Numbered from the stretch's first letter, positions 38,582 to 47,233 are shown. The stretch is DNA of 64,000 bases from Oscillibacter hominis (GCF_014334055.1 NZ_CP060490.1:2046001-2110000), one strand, 5' to 3'. Notes: generated from the letters alone by a model not told the origin. Numbers and translations: made by a program.

Positions 38582-39871
38582 ATGAAGCAGGACATGATTG
38601 TCATTTTGGACCTGGGCAGCGAGGAAAATCCCCGCCTTGCCCGTGAAATTCGTTCTCTTGGCGTTTACAGCGAGATTCATCCCCACGATCTCACCATGGA
38701 GGAGCTCAAGGCCCTCCCCAACGTAAAGGGCCTGATCCTCAACGGCGGCCCCAACCGGGTGGTGGACGGCGTCACCATCGACGTCTCGGCGGACCTTCTG
38801 CACTGCGGCCTGCCGGTTCTCTGCGCCGACCACAAGGGGGAGGCGCCCTGGCCCGCCGACGAGACGGATCGGAAAAAGGCCCTCTCCGACTTTGTCTTCC
38901 ACACCTGCGGCGCCGAGGCCAACTGGACCATGGACAACTTCATTGCCGACCAGGTGGAACTGATCCGCCGCCAGGTGGGCGATCAAAAAGTGCTGCTGGC
39001 CCTCAGCGGCGGCGTGGACTCCTCGGTGGTAGCCGCGCTGCTCATCAAGGCAATCGGCAAACAGCTCACCTGCGTCCACGTGAACCACGGCCTGCTCCGT
39101 AAGGGTGAACCCGAGCAGGTGATCGAGGTCTTCCGCCACCAGATGGATGCCAACCTGGTCTATGTGGACGCCGTGGACCGCTTTTTGGACAAGCTGGCCG
39201 GCGTGGACGATCCGGAGCGCAAGCGGAAGATCATCGGCGCTGAGTTCATCCGCGTCTTTGAGGAAGAGGCCCGGAAGTTGGACGGCATCCGCTTCTTAGG
39301 CCAGGGGACCATCTATCCCGACATCATTGAAAGCGGCACCAAAACCGTCAAGGCAGTCAAGTCCCACCACAACGTGGGCGGCCTGCCGGAGGACCTGGAT
39401 TTCGCCCTGGTGGAGCCTTTGAAGATGCTCTTTAAGGATGAGGTCCGTGCCTGCGGCAAGGCCCTGGGCCTGCCGGATTCCATGGTCTACCGCCAGCCCT
39501 TCCCCGGCCCCGGCCTGGGCGTGCGCTGCCTGGGCGCCATCACCCGGGACCGCCTGGAGGCGGTGCGGGAGTCCGACGCCATCTTACGGGAGGAATTTGC
39601 CAATGCCGGCCTGGAGGGCAAAGTGTGGCAGTACTTCACCGTTGTCCCCGACTTTAAGTCCGTGGGTGTGCGGGACGGCGTGCGGACCTTTGACTGGCCG
39701 GTGATCCTGCGGGCCGTGAATACTGTGGACGCCATGACCGCCACGGTGGAGGACGTGCCCTTCTCCCTTCTCCAGAGGATTACCCGGCGCATCACCAGCG
39801 AGGTGGCGGGAGTCAACCGCTGCCTTTACGATCTGACGCCGAAGCCCTCCGGCACCATCGAGTGGGAATGA
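38582..39871 (+). CDS. GMP synthase-like protein with reduced amidotransferase domain
   Basis: A 429-residue GuaA paralogue. The ATP pyrophosphatase domain is intact (PP-loop [15 protein letters not shown] near residue 140; [15 protein letters not shown]), and so is the dimerisation domain ending in PSGTIEWE. The N-terminal amidotransferase domain is only about 115 residues instead of about 195. LNGGPNRV survives, but the nucleophile elbow reads LPVLCADHKGEAP rather than C-Y-G, and the second half with the His-Glu pair is missing. It could use free ammonia, a separate glutaminase, or a different substrate. Its 3' end, CGAGTGGGAATGA, is the attachment site of the tandem elements downstream. 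Confidence 0.9.
   Translation: MKQDMIVILDLGSEENPRLAREIRSLGVYSEIHPHDLTMEELKALPNVKGLILNGGPNRVVDGVTIDVSADLLHCGLPVLCADHKGEAPWPADETDRKKALSDFVFHTCGAEANWTMDNFIADQVELIRRQVGDQKVLLALSGGVDSSVVAALLIKAIGKQLTCVHVNHGLLRKGEPEQVIEVFRHQMDANLVYVDAVDRFLDKLAGVDDPERKRKIIGAEFIRVFEEEARKLDGIRFLGQGTIYPDIIESGTKTVKAVKSHHNVGGLPEDLDFALVEPLKMLFKDEVRACGKALGLPDSMVYRQPFPGPGLGVRCLGAITRDRLEAVRESDAILREEFANAGLEGKVWQYFTVVPDFKSVGVRDGVRTFDWPVILRAVNTVDAMTATVEDVPFSLLQRITRRITSEVAGVNRCLYDLTPKPSGTIEWE
39859..39871 (+). repeat. attL core of element 1 (3' end of guaA2)
   Basis: CGAGTGGGAATGA, repeated at 46320-46332 and, with one change, at 55175-55187. The target gene keeps its full reading frame. Confidence 0.8.
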
Positions 39872-39931
39872 GTTTTTGAAACTTTGAACCCGTTGCGGCA
39901 CAACGGATAGACGGTTTTGTGCCTCTCTTTT

Positions 39932-39948
39932 GATAACGATTTGATAAC
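39932..39948 (+). repeat. Phased repeat near left end of element 1
   Basis: GATAAC occurs twice, 11 nt apart. The same pair recurs at 46202-46218 near the right end. Suggested integrase/excisionase arm sites. Confidence 0.55.
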
Positions 39949-40040
39949 GCTCCCCATAGGCCGTATCATTCTGTATCCCCGGTGGATTGCAGGTGAAAAG
40001 TGTTCCTTTGCGGCTTGTGGGTGACAGAAACCATATTACA

Positions 40041-40078
40041 AAGCCCTTACCGATGGCAACATCGGTAAGGGCTTTTGC
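40041..40078. terminator. Bidirectional terminator at left end of element 1
   Basis: AAGCCCTTACCGATG and CATCGGTAAGGGCTT pair around four bases with T-rich flanks on both sides. It ends the XRE gene and shields it from guaA2 transcription. Confidence 0.85.
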
Positions 40079-40084
40079 TGTCTG

Positions 40085-40615
40085 TCAATCCTTTCCCAGC
40101 CTGTCCTTGAACGCTTCCACAAGGAAGTCGCTCAATTCCTTGGAGGGGACTTTGACCCATTTCCGGGTGGTGTCGTACTTGGGGTAGTTGTAGCGCCAGC
40201 GGTCGTAGTCCTCTCTGGTGATCTCCCCGGCCTCCAGCTTCTTGGCCTGCTCCGCCCAGGCGGACAGCATTTCAAGCATATCAACATAGGTCTTGCCTTT
40301 GGACTTGTCCAGCTTCAAACAGATTTCGCCGTCAATCTCTCCGATGGTAAGTCCCCGAATGTCCTCCAGGGCAAAGAGGGTGTGCATGAGGCCAATGTCG
40401 CTGTCTATGTCAGGGACGGTCAAGGCATCGGTGGACACTTCAAAGAAGCCCGCCAGCGTTCTGGTCAGGTCGGCCTTGGGGGTGCGGCTCCCGGTTTCAT
40501 ACTGCGCCATACGCACATCGGCAGAGCGTTCCGGGAACCCCACCACCTGACCGAGATACTTTTGCGTAACACCTTTCTTATTGCGGAAGAAGCGAATACG
40601 TTCACCAATCGCCAT
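40085..40615 (-). CDS. XRE-family regulator of element 1
   Basis: A 176-residue protein. The N-terminal helix-turn-helix (residues about 5-65: GERIRFFRNKKGVTQKYLGQ through AQYETGSRTPKADL) is of the phage-repressor type. The C-terminal part contains LTIGEIDGEICLKLDKSKGK and a helix with EITREDYDRWRYNYP. The start at 40615 was chosen at the conserved MAIGERIRF. It is divergent from the excisionase/integrase genes, the position of a repressor of excision and transfer. The element 2 homologue (46510-47067) shares the architecture but has diverged strongly. Confidence 0.88.
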   Translation of the reverse strand: MAIGERIRFFRNKKGVTQKYLGQVVGFPERSADVRMAQYETGSRTPKADLTRTLAGFFEVSTDALTVPDIDSDIGLMHTLFALEDIRGLTIGEIDGEICLKLDKSKGKTYVDMLEMLSAWAEQAKKLEAGEITREDYDRWRYNYPKYDTTRKWVKVPSKELSDFLVEAFKDRLGKD

Positions 40616-40806
40616 AACTGCCAACTCCAATCTATGTAATGGGGGACACTTGGAGTATAACAGATATGTTTAGAACTGTCAAGCAAAATATAAATAAATT
40701 TGTTTATATTTTCTTCTTGGAAAGCCTTGACATAACGGAATATAGTTAGTATAATAGAGCCAGCATTAAACAAATAGCGTTATCATTCAAGAAAGGAGGA
40801 ACCAGC

Positions 40807-41010
40807 ATGGAGAACAAGTTTATCCGGGTGGACGAGGTAGCGGACGAGCTGGGCGTGTCGAGGCCCTACGCCTACAAGCTCATTCGCCAGCTCAACGAGG
40901 AACTGAAAGGAAAGGGCTTCATCACCATTGCAGGGCGGGTCAACCGCCAGTATTTCAACGAACGGCTTTACGGAGCCAGAAAGGAAGTGAACGAAAATGC
41001 CGGTATTTAA
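40807..41010 (+). CDS. xis: Excisionase-like helix-turn-helix protein, element 1
   Basis: A 67-residue DNA-binding protein: FIRVDEVADELGVSRPYAYKLIRQLNEELK is a MerR/Xis-type winged helix, followed by a GRVNRQYF hairpin. Its end overlaps the integrase start by 14 bases, and it has an AAAGGAGG site. Small proteins of this type bend DNA at element ends to favour excision. A 190-nt divergent promoter region separates it from the XRE gene. Confidence 0.8.
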   Translation: MENKFIRVDEVADELGVSRPYAYKLIRQLNEELKGKGFITIAGRVNRQYFNERLYGARKEVNENAGI

Positions 41011-42073
41011 GGACGAAAAGCGGGGCACATGGTACGTCATGGCGTGGTATCGGGACTGGACGGGGGAGCGTAAGCAGAAGTGCAAGCGGGGCTTTCCCAC
41101 CAAGCGGGAGGCCCAGGACTGGGAGCGCAGCTTTCAAATGCAGACCGCCGCCGACATGGATATGACCTTTGAAGCCTTTGTCGAGCTTTACACCAAGGAC
41201 GTGCGGCCCCGGCTGAAAGAAAACACCTGGCTGACAAAGGAGAACATCATCCAGAAGAAGATTCTGCCCTACTTCGGCAAGCGGAAGATCAGCGAGATCA
41301 CCACCAAGGACGTGATCGCATGGCAGAATGAGCTGCTGGCCTATCGGGACGAACAGCGCAAGCCCTACTCCCAGACCTACCTCAAGACCCTGCACAACCA
41401 GCTCAGCGCCATTTTCAACCACGCTGTCCGCTTCTATGAGCTTCGTTCCAACCCCGCCGCCAAAGCTGGGAACATGGGGACGGAGGAGCGAAAGGAAATG
41501 CTGTTCTGGACAAAGGCGGAGTATCAGCGGTTTGCGGAGGCCATGATGGACAAGCCCCTCTCCTACTACGCCTTTGAAATGCTCTACTGGTGCGGTATTC
41601 GGGAGGGGGAGCTGCTGGCCCTCACCCCGGCGGACTTCGACTTTGAGGCCGGGACGGTGAAGATCAACAAGTCCTACCAGCGGCTCCACGGCGAGGATGT
41701 GATTACCACTCCGAAAACCAAGAAAAGCAATCGTACCATTAAAATGCCCAATTTCCTCTGTGACGAAATGCGGGACTACCTGGGAATGCTCTACGGGGTC
41801 AAGAAGAAAGACCGCATTTTCACCGTTACAAAAAGCTATCTCCACCATGAGATGGACAGAGGGGCGAAAGAGGCTGGTGTGAAGCGTATCAGAATCCATG
41901 ACCTCAGACATTCGCACATTTCGCTTCTGATTGATATGGGCTTCTCTGCTGTGGCGATTGCTGACCGGGTAGGCCATGAGAGTATTGAGATCACATACCG
42001 CTATGCCCACCTGTTTCCGTCCAAGCAGACGGAAATGGCGGACAAGCTGGACTTTGAAAGGACGGGAGCATAA
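40997..42073 (+). CDS. int: Tyrosine site-specific integrase, element 1
   Basis: A 358-residue Tn916/phage-type integrase. Residues 1-55 are an AP2-like arm-binding domain (WYVMAWYRDWTGERKQKCKRGFPTK). The SAM-like core-binding domain follows (MTFEAFVELYTKDVRPRLKE). The catalytic domain has Arg in CGIREGELLAL, HDLRHSHISLLID with His-x-x-Arg, a further His in VGHESIEITYRYAHL, and the nucleophile Tyr in that last motif. It would recombine at the guaA 3' end. The element 2 integrase has the same length and is similar throughout. Confidence 0.95.
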   Translation: MPVFKDEKRGTWYVMAWYRDWTGERKQKCKRGFPTKREAQDWERSFQMQTAADMDMTFEAFVELYTKDVRPRLKENTWLTKENIIQKKILPYFGKRKISEITTKDVIAWQNELLAYRDEQRKPYSQTYLKTLHNQLSAIFNHAVRFYELRSNPAAKAGNMGTEERKEMLFWTKAEYQRFAEAMMDKPLSYYAFEMLYWCGIREGELLALTPADFDFEAGTVKINKSYQRLHGEDVITTPKTKKSNRTIKMPNFLCDEMRDYLGMLYGVKKKDRIFTVTKSYLHHEMDRGAKEAGVKRIRIHDLRHSHISLLIDMGFSAVAIADRVGHESIEITYRYAHLFPSKQTEMADKLDFERTGA

Positions 42074-42393
42074 TGTCGGCTAAAAATTTGGACAATCACA
42101 ACCGCTGGCGGAACAAGACCGTGGCATTCCGGGTGTCCCCGGAGGAGGACGAACAGCTTGAGATTGCCGTCCGCCTGTCCGGGCTGACCAAGCAGGACTA
42201 CATCACCCGGCGGCTGCTCAACCGGGACATTGTGGTGCAGGGCAATCCCAGGGTCTACAAGGCCCTGCGTGACCAGCTCGCCGCCGTCCTGGGGGAGCTG
42301 CGGCGCATGGAGGCCGGGGGCGGGGTGGATGATGAACTGCTCGCCACCATCCGCCTTATCACCATGACGCTGGATGGAATGAAGGAGGATTGA
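42073..42393 (+). CDS. Ribbon-helix-helix mobilization accessory protein, element 1
   Basis: A 106-residue protein. RWRNKTVAFRVSPEEDEQLEIAVRLSGLTKQDYITRRLL is a ribbon-helix-helix DNA-binding unit like MobC-type relaxosome accessory proteins. The rest is helical. It starts at the integrase stop (one-base overlap) and precedes the RepA-like gene. A role in binding the transfer or replication origin is inferred from position. Confidence 0.72.
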   Translation: MSAKNLDNHNRWRNKTVAFRVSPEEDEQLEIAVRLSGLTKQDYITRRLLNRDIVVQGNPRVYKALRDQLAAVLGELRRMEAGGGVDDELLATIRLITMTLDGMKED

Positions 42394-42397
42394 TAGA

Positions 42398-43555
42398 TTG
42401 ATGGATTCCAGAGAAACGAAAAGGACTGTCCCGGTTCCGTCTGTTGGCGCAGACGGGGAACAGCCCATTTCACAAGCAACTGCCATGAGTATATCAGAAG
42501 CGGCTACCGAAAACAACCCCCAGGAGAAAAGTTTGGAGGAAAGGCTTCTGGAAATGCGCCGCATGACCGACCCGGCCTATCTCCCCACCATTTCCATGAG
42601 TGAGCTTTACCAGAATGTCTACCAGGGCAGACCGCCAATCATTGACGGTCTGCTCTACCCTGGGACGTACCTCTTTGCGGGAGCGCCCAAGGTGGGCAAG
42701 TCGTTCCTGATGGCCCAGCTTGCCTATCATGTGAGCATGGGCCTCCCCCTGTGGGGCTACCCCGTCCACAAGGGCACCGTCCTCTATCTGGCGTTGGAGG
42801 ACGACCATCGCCGATTGCAGGGGCGGCTGTATCGGATGTTCGGCATGGACGGCACCAACGACCTGCTCTTTGCAATCCACGCTAAACAGCTCGGCGTTGG
42901 CCTGGAGGGACAGCTCAAAATGTTCGTCCGGGAACACCCCGATACCAAGCTGATTATCATTGACACCCTCCAAAAAGTCCGGGAGGCTGGCGGAGACAAG
43001 TACAGCTATGCCAACGACTACGAGGTGGTGGGCACACTGAAACGCCTTGCCGATGATTGCGGTATCTGTCTCCTGCTGGTACACCACACCCGAAAGCAAC
43101 AGGCAGACGACAAGTTTGATATGATTTCCGGCACCAACGGCCTGTTGGGTGCGGCGGACGGGGCCTTTCTTCTTCAAAAGGAGAAACGGACGGACGGCAG
43201 CGCCATTCTGGACGTGGCCGGGCGTGACCAGCAAGACCAGCGGATGTATCTCACCAAGGACAGGGAGCGCCTTGTGTGGGAGCTGGAACGGCTGGAAACG
43301 GAGCCGTGGGTGGAACCGCCCGACCCGGTATTAGAGGCCGTTGCCGCCCTTGTGACGGCGGACAGGCCCGCCTGGGGCGGTACGGCCACGGAGCTGGCGG
43401 CGGCGCTCCAGACCGACATGAAGCCCAACGCCCTGGCTATGCGGCTGAACGTCCGGGCCGGGAGGCTGGCGGCGGATTACCATATCCGCTATGAGAACAG
43501 CAGAAGCCACGCCGGGAGAAGTATCACCCTCACCCTGGAACCGCCCCAGGCGTGA
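42398..43555 (+). CDS. RepA-like AAA ATPase/helicase, element 1
   Basis: A 385-residue RecA-fold ATPase resembling the hexameric plasmid helicase RepA. Walker A is GAPKVGKSFLMAQLAYHV (residues about 94-110), Walker B is LIIIDTLQKV, and LLLVHHTRKQQADDKFDMISGTNGLLGAADG contains the sensor histidines and glutamine-rich loop of the family. The C-terminal 80 residues look like a winged-helix DNA-binding domain. Its last codons run into 9-nt repeats (43552 onward) that may be its origin. Replication of the excised circle is the likely role. Confidence 0.85.
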   Translation: MMDSRETKRTVPVPSVGADGEQPISQATAMSISEAATENNPQEKSLEERLLEMRRMTDPAYLPTISMSELYQNVYQGRPPIIDGLLYPGTYLFAGAPKVGKSFLMAQLAYHVSMGLPLWGYPVHKGTVLYLALEDDHRRLQGRLYRMFGMDGTNDLLFAIHAKQLGVGLEGQLKMFVREHPDTKLIIIDTLQKVREAGGDKYSYANDYEVVGTLKRLADDCGICLLLVHHTRKQQADDKFDMISGTNGLLGAADGAFLLQKEKRTDGSAILDVAGRDQQDQRMYLTKDRERLVWELERLETEPWVEPPDPVLEAVAALVTADRPAWGGTATELAAALQTDMKPNALAMRLNVRAGRLAADYHIRYENSRSHAGRSITLTLEPPQA

Positions 43556-43635
43556 CGACCGTGACGGCTGTGACGGCTTTTTTGAGAGCGGGGCGGTGTG
43601 TAAAACATCGTCACGGTCGTCACGGCCGTCACGGG
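43552..43635. repeat. 9-nt iteron-like direct and inverted repeats (element 1)
   Basis: GTGAC units start at 43552, 43561 and 43570, exactly 9 nt apart. Inverted GTCAC units follow at 43610, 43619 and 43628. CGTGACGACCGTGACG and CGTCACGGTCGTCACG pair perfectly over 16 bases. The block is conserved in element 2 at 49991-50072. Confidence 0.75.
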
Positions 43636-43640
43636 GAGCG

Positions 43641-43720
43641 GGGCCAAAAGTCAAGGGGCCATACCTGGGGGTGGAGATTGCCGTAAGGCAATACAACCCG
43701 AACCCCTTGACTTTTGGCCC
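43641..43720. repeat. 18-bp inverted repeat, element 1
   Basis: GGGCCAAAAGTCAAGGGG (43641-43658) and its exact reverse complement (43703-43720) enclose 44 nt. Element 2 has the same structure with a paired base change. Confidence 0.75.
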
Positions 43721-43883
43721 ACGGAGGACACTGGCCGGGTGGGGGGAAAGGCTGTGCCTTTCCCCCCTGCCCAACGGCGAGTGTCAAAGTTTAGGCGGGG
43801 TGCAGGGTGCCCTTTTCAAAGGGCGGCCCTGCTGGGGGAGCCGTCCGCAGACGGCGGGGGCAACGCCCCCACTCCACCCCGTA

Positions 43884-43954
43884 GGGCGCAAATGCGCTTT
43901 TGATGGCCGCAAGGCCGTCAAAAGTGCTTTTGCGTTACTTTCGCAGAAAGTAAC
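43884..43954 (+). other. Candidate oriT hairpins of element 1
   Basis: An imperfect stem around CTTTTGATGGCC and GGCCGTCAAAAG, then a perfect 9-bp stem GTTACTTTC/GAAAGTAAC (43934-43954), lie just upstream of the MobV gene. MobV relaxases nick at origins beside their own gene. Confidence 0.5.
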
Positions 43955-43990
43955 AAAGGCCGCCGCTGGCGCGGCGAAAGGAGTGTTGAT

Positions 43991-45175
43991 TTGAAAAGGA
44001 CGATTAGCGCAATGGTGGGACAGGGTTCGGTGAACCACAACAGCAGGGCGTTCAACGCCAAGAACACCGACCCAGAACGCTCCCACTTAAATATAACCTA
44101 CTGCCACGAAAATATCAAGACAGTTTTCCATGAGCTTTTCGACGAGGCCCTCAAGCGGTACAACGACAAGCAGACCAGGGCAGACCGCAAAATCGAGGAC
44201 TACTATGAAAAGATACGTTCCAGCAAGCAGGAAAAGCCGTTCCATGAAATCATCCTGCAAGTGGGCAACAAGGACGATATGAGCGCCGAGGGCGAGGACG
44301 GCCAGCTTGCGGCGGCGGTGCTGGACGAGTACATGAGAGGCTTCCAGGAGCGCAATCCCCGGCTCCGGGTGTTCTCCGCCCACCTCCACATGGACGAGGC
44401 CACGCCCCATCTGCACATCGACTTCGTACCGTTCACCACCGGGAGCAAGCGGGGCCTGGACACGAGGGTATCGCTGAAACAGGCGTTAGCGGCCCAGGGC
44501 TTTAAGGGCGGCACCAGAGGCGATACGGAGTGGAGCCAGTGGGTACGCTCTGAAAAGGAACAGCTTGCCGCCGTGATGGAGCGCCACGGGATAGAGTGGG
44601 AGGACAAGGGCACCCATGACAAGCACCTGTCTGTGCTGGACTTCAAAAAGGAGCAGAGGGCGAAAGAGATTGCCGAGCTGGACGCAGTTAAGGCCAAGAA
44701 GCAGGGACAGGTGGAACAGCAGGAGCGGCGTCTAAAGGAGCTGGCCCCGGCTGTGAGGAACATGGAGCAGTTGGCGGCGCAGTTCTCCGATGACCCGGAT
44801 CGAATATTGCCGGAGCCTGGGCCGCTGGAGAGCGCCAAGTCCTACCGGGAGAAAAAGGCCAAACCCCTGCTTGCCAAGATCGTCAAGGTGCTGCGCTCCT
44901 TGTATCGGGCCTATGTCGAGTTGAAAGGGAAGTATGAGCGGTTGCAGGGTGACTATGGACGGGCCAGGGAGGGCAACGAGCGGTTGTCTGACCGCTTGCA
45001 GGAGGTGAAATTGGAGAACAAGGCCCTGCGGGGGACGGTTGCCGACTTTGAGCGGGTCAAGCGGGTGTTCGGCCCGGAGGAAGTAGAGCGGGCCGTGGAG
45101 GACGCAAAGCGCCGGGAGGCGGCAGAGAAAGAGCAGAAGAAAGCAAAGCGGAAGTTTAGCCGAGGGGCGAGGTAA
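43991..45175 (+). CDS. MobV-family relaxase (Pre/Mob), element 1
   Basis: A 394-residue plasmid-recombination/mobilization relaxase starting at TTG (GGAG seven bases upstream). The metal-binding motif HLHMDEATPHLHIDFVP (residues about 131-147) is the MobV signature. The N-terminal SVNHNSR and GRTISAM-like start and DTEWSQWVRSEKEQL are conserved. Residues about 215-390 form a long coiled coil. It nicks the transfer origin and is carried with the strand to the recipient through a helper conjugation system. Confidence 0.9.
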   Translation: MKRTISAMVGQGSVNHNSRAFNAKNTDPERSHLNITYCHENIKTVFHELFDEALKRYNDKQTRADRKIEDYYEKIRSSKQEKPFHEIILQVGNKDDMSAEGEDGQLAAAVLDEYMRGFQERNPRLRVFSAHLHMDEATPHLHIDFVPFTTGSKRGLDTRVSLKQALAAQGFKGGTRGDTEWSQWVRSEKEQLAAVMERHGIEWEDKGTHDKHLSVLDFKKEQRAKEIAELDAVKAKKQGQVEQQERRLKELAPAVRNMEQLAAQFSDDPDRILPEPGPLESAKSYREKKAKPLLAKIVKVLRSLYRAYVELKGKYERLQGDYGRAREGNERLSDRLQEVKLENKALRGTVADFERVKRVFGPEEVERAVEDAKRREAAEKEQKKAKRKFSRGAR

Positions 45176-45180
45176 CACAC

Positions 45181-45215
45181 CAGGGGTGCACTCCAAGGAG
45201 TGCACCCCTGATTTA
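45181..45215 (+). terminator. Terminator after the element 1 relaxase
   Basis: CAGGGGTGCACTCC pairs with GAGTGCACCCCTG around a short loop, then ATTTATACTT. Confidence 0.7.
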
Positions 45216-45339
45216 TACTTGTCAGCGGGTGCTTTTTTATGTTATGATGAGAGCAATAGATTAGAATTTTCCCAAAAGACCACGGAACTTTTTAGAAAAT
45301 CTGTCGTCTATATGAATAAGGCCGAAAGGAGGTATCATT

Positions 45340-46020
45340 GTGAAAAGAATTGTATTGGTTATAGCTACTTTCGTTTTTGTTCTAACGGGATGTGCGAGTG
45401 TAGAGACAAATGAAAAAACAGCTTCAATTCCGACAGGAACAACTATTTCAATAGACAATCCGCAAGAATCGGCTACCCAGGGAGAGTGCGAAGCGGATTT
45501 CACTGCGCCGTTGGATTATGAAAGTTTAACAGAGCCTCCATCACTGACCGTTTCCACCTTGATGTATGTAGATAGTGTGATTGCTTCTTGTGGCAATTAC
45601 CAATGGAGCCATACACTGCCTGACGGTACAGTTAGTGAATTTATTGCTTGTGGTGCTCACCCGTTGGATCAGCAAGAATATCCCATATTATATACCGCTT
45701 TTCCTGCTGGAACTTTACCGGCTCCAGAAGCTGGTGAAAATGTCGGCTCAATAGCTCCTGTATTCTATCTTGATTTTGGAGAAATTTTGCCAGAGACGGT
45801 TTCTGTTATGCGATGGCCTGCCTCGCGCATTGGTGATGCACAAACCTACTCCACTGATTTTGAAATGGTCAATACCGAGCTTGAGGGAGATACTTTTTCT
45901 CTGTTTCCTTTGGGTGATGGAGATTATGTTTATGAAGTTTCTGCGAACTGGGGAGATGTTGGGGGTGCCAGTTATACATTCCGTACATTACCCCAAATAC
46001 GGGGGAACACAGACGGATAA
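45340..46020 (+). CDS. Putative lipoprotein, cargo of element 1
   Basis: A 226-residue protein with a lipoprotein signal (MKRIVLVIATFVFVLTGCAS; lipobox Cys near residue 19), start GTG after AAAGGAGG. The mature part has no family I recognise; it contains GNYQWSHTLPDGTVSEFIACG and a C-terminal Ig-like-looking segment (YVYEVSANWGDVGGASYTF). Base composition is clearly more AT-rich than the backbone genes, which suggests recent acquisition. It is the only gene of element 1 without a counterpart in element 2. Confidence 0.75.
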   Translation: MKRIVLVIATFVFVLTGCASVETNEKTASIPTGTTISIDNPQESATQGECEADFTAPLDYESLTEPPSLTVSTLMYVDSVIASCGNYQWSHTLPDGTVSEFIACGAHPLDQQEYPILYTAFPAGTLPAPEAGENVGSIAPVFYLDFGEILPETVSVMRWPASRIGDAQTYSTDFEMVNTELEGDTFSLFPLGDGDYVYEVSANWGDVGGASYTFRTLPQIRGNTDG

Positions 46021-46095
46021 GCTATTAGAAACGCCCTAATTTGTACGGTTAGTAATTTTCGATTTGTCGAGGACTTTTCTGCCAATGAACGATTT

Positions 46096-46137
46096 GAAAA
46101 AGGCGGGGGAATGTGGTTGCATTTCCCCGCCTTTTGT
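46096..46137 (+). terminator. Terminator after lipoprotein gene
   Basis: AAAAAGGCGGGGGAATG and CATTTCCCCGCCTTTT pair around six bases. Confidence 0.75.
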
Positions 46138-46201
46138 GATATAGTTACAGTCGCAAACCAGCAGAACAAATAGTCAGCAACTCCCTCCCGTTATCACTGC
46201 T

Positions 46202-46218
46202 GATAACAATTTGATAAC
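46202..46218 (+). repeat. Phased repeat near right end of element 1
   Basis: Two GATAAC copies 11 nt apart, matching 39932-39948. A GTTATC copy at 46190-46195 faces them. Confidence 0.55.
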
Positions 46219-46319
46219 AGCCCATCGTATAGGCTGGATAATATGGATATATCAAATAATCAAAAGAACAGGGCATCATATTTCTAAAGCAAAATCCGTT
46301 AGAATATGATACCCAGCAA

Positions 46320-46332
46320 CGAGTGGGAATGA
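46320..46332 (+). repeat. Junction attachment core between elements 1 and 2
   Basis: CGAGTGGGAATGA, identical to the guaA2 end; serves as attR of element 1 and attL of element 2. Confidence 0.8.
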
Positions 46333-46392
46333 CGCTCGAAACGGCGAAAACCCGCATGAATACAGGCTTTTTTGCCCGTCCATACTGCTCTT

Positions 46393-46409
46393 GATACTGG
46401 ATTGATACT
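46393..46409 (+). repeat. Phased repeat near left end of element 2
   Basis: GATACT twice, 11 nt apart; recurs at 55056-55072. Confidence 0.55.
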
Positions 46410-46451
46410 ATTTGTGTCCGCCCGGTATTCTCAAGAGAAAAATCCCAAAAG

Positions 46452-46510
46452 GACAAGCAAAACCGCCCTGCTGAACGACAAATTCAGCAGGGCGGTTTTT
46501 TTGCTTGTCT
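46452..46510. terminator. Bidirectional terminator at left end of element 2
   Basis: AACCGCCCTGCTGAA and TTCAGCAGGGCGGTT, enclosed by ACAAGCA and TGCTTGT. Nearly the same hairpin is present in the scar behind guaA. Confidence 0.85.
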
Positions 46511-47067
46511 TATTTATTTTTCCGCCAAGGGATATAATATTCGCTTTCCAGGCCATCGTCGCAGGTATGGGGCCAGTTGAGTTTCCATTCAAAATACTCT
46601 TCCCTGGTGATCTCCCCGGCGTGTAACTCCTGCTGACGAAAAAGCCATTCCCGCATGAACTCGTCCACAAGGCCATACTGGAAGTACATACCCACGGGAG
46701 GGTGTGCGGGCCAGTCATCGCTATCATTGTACCGTACAGCGGTATCATCAGCGGCCCCTGCTCTGCCCGGATTGCGGACAAGTTGGAACAGGCGGATAGC
46801 GCCAGGGCTGTCCTCGTCCAGCCAGAAGAATGTCCGCATGAAGTCCTCGGCAGAGCCGGGGGCGATGGTGTAGAAGTTCTGGCGGTCTACCCGCAGCGCC
46901 TCGGCCATCTTGTCCAGCAGTTCCCGTTTCGGAACACGGTAATTCGTCTCATACTGGGCGATCCGGTTGTCCGCTCCCTTTTCCTCAAAGCCGATAGCAA
47001 GCCCCAATTCCTTTTGTGTCATGCCTCGAAAGGTGCGGATTTTCTTTATCTTGTCTCCGACTGTCAT
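46510..47067 (-). CDS. XRE-family regulator of element 2
   Basis: A 185-residue protein with an N-terminal helix-turn-helix (GDKIKKIRTFRGMTQKELGLAI through AQYETNYRVPKRELL). A C-terminal region follows with EDFMRTFFWLDEDSPGAIRLF and EFMREWLFRQQELHAGEITREEYFEWK, ending EYYIPWRKNK. It is divergent from the excisionase/integrase genes as in element 1. The same C-terminal heptapeptide IPWRKNK is encoded in the scar after guaA, which ties that scar to this lineage. Confidence 0.88.
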   Translation of the reverse strand: MTVGDKIKKIRTFRGMTQKELGLAIGFEEKGADNRIAQYETNYRVPKRELLDKMAEALRVDRQNFYTIAPGSAEDFMRTFFWLDEDSPGAIRLFQLVRNPGRAGAADDTAVRYNDSDDWPAHPPVGMYFQYGLVDEFMREWLFRQQELHAGEITREEYFEWKLNWPHTCDDGLESEYYIPWRKNK

Positions 47068-47233
47068 AATATCCCACCGCCTTTGCCAATAGTATAGCGC
47101 AAAAAAGCGAAAGATGCAAGATAATCTTTAACAAAAATGCGAAATAAATTCTTGACATTAACACTTATGTTAATGTATAATGAAGATGGTGACATTAACA
47201 TATTTGCGAAACTAAAATAAGGAGGTGCTGACC

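Larger units (their letters stand above)
39872..46332 (+). mobile_element. Integrative mobilizable element 1 (about 6.5 kb)
   Basis: Bounded by direct copies of CGAGTGGGAATGA. Gene order: XRE regulator (minus), excisionase, tyrosine integrase, ribbon-helix-helix protein, RepA-like ATPase, repeat-rich noncoding block, MobV relaxase and lipoprotein cargo. There is no type IV secretion or coupling gene, so transfer would need a helper. Exact ends depend on where the integrase cuts within the core. Confidence 0.82.

Noticed and set aside
45186..45413. A 75-codon plus-strand frame between the element 1 relaxase and the lipoprotein
   Set aside because: It begins inside the terminator hairpin and overlaps the lipoprotein start without its own ribosome-binding site.
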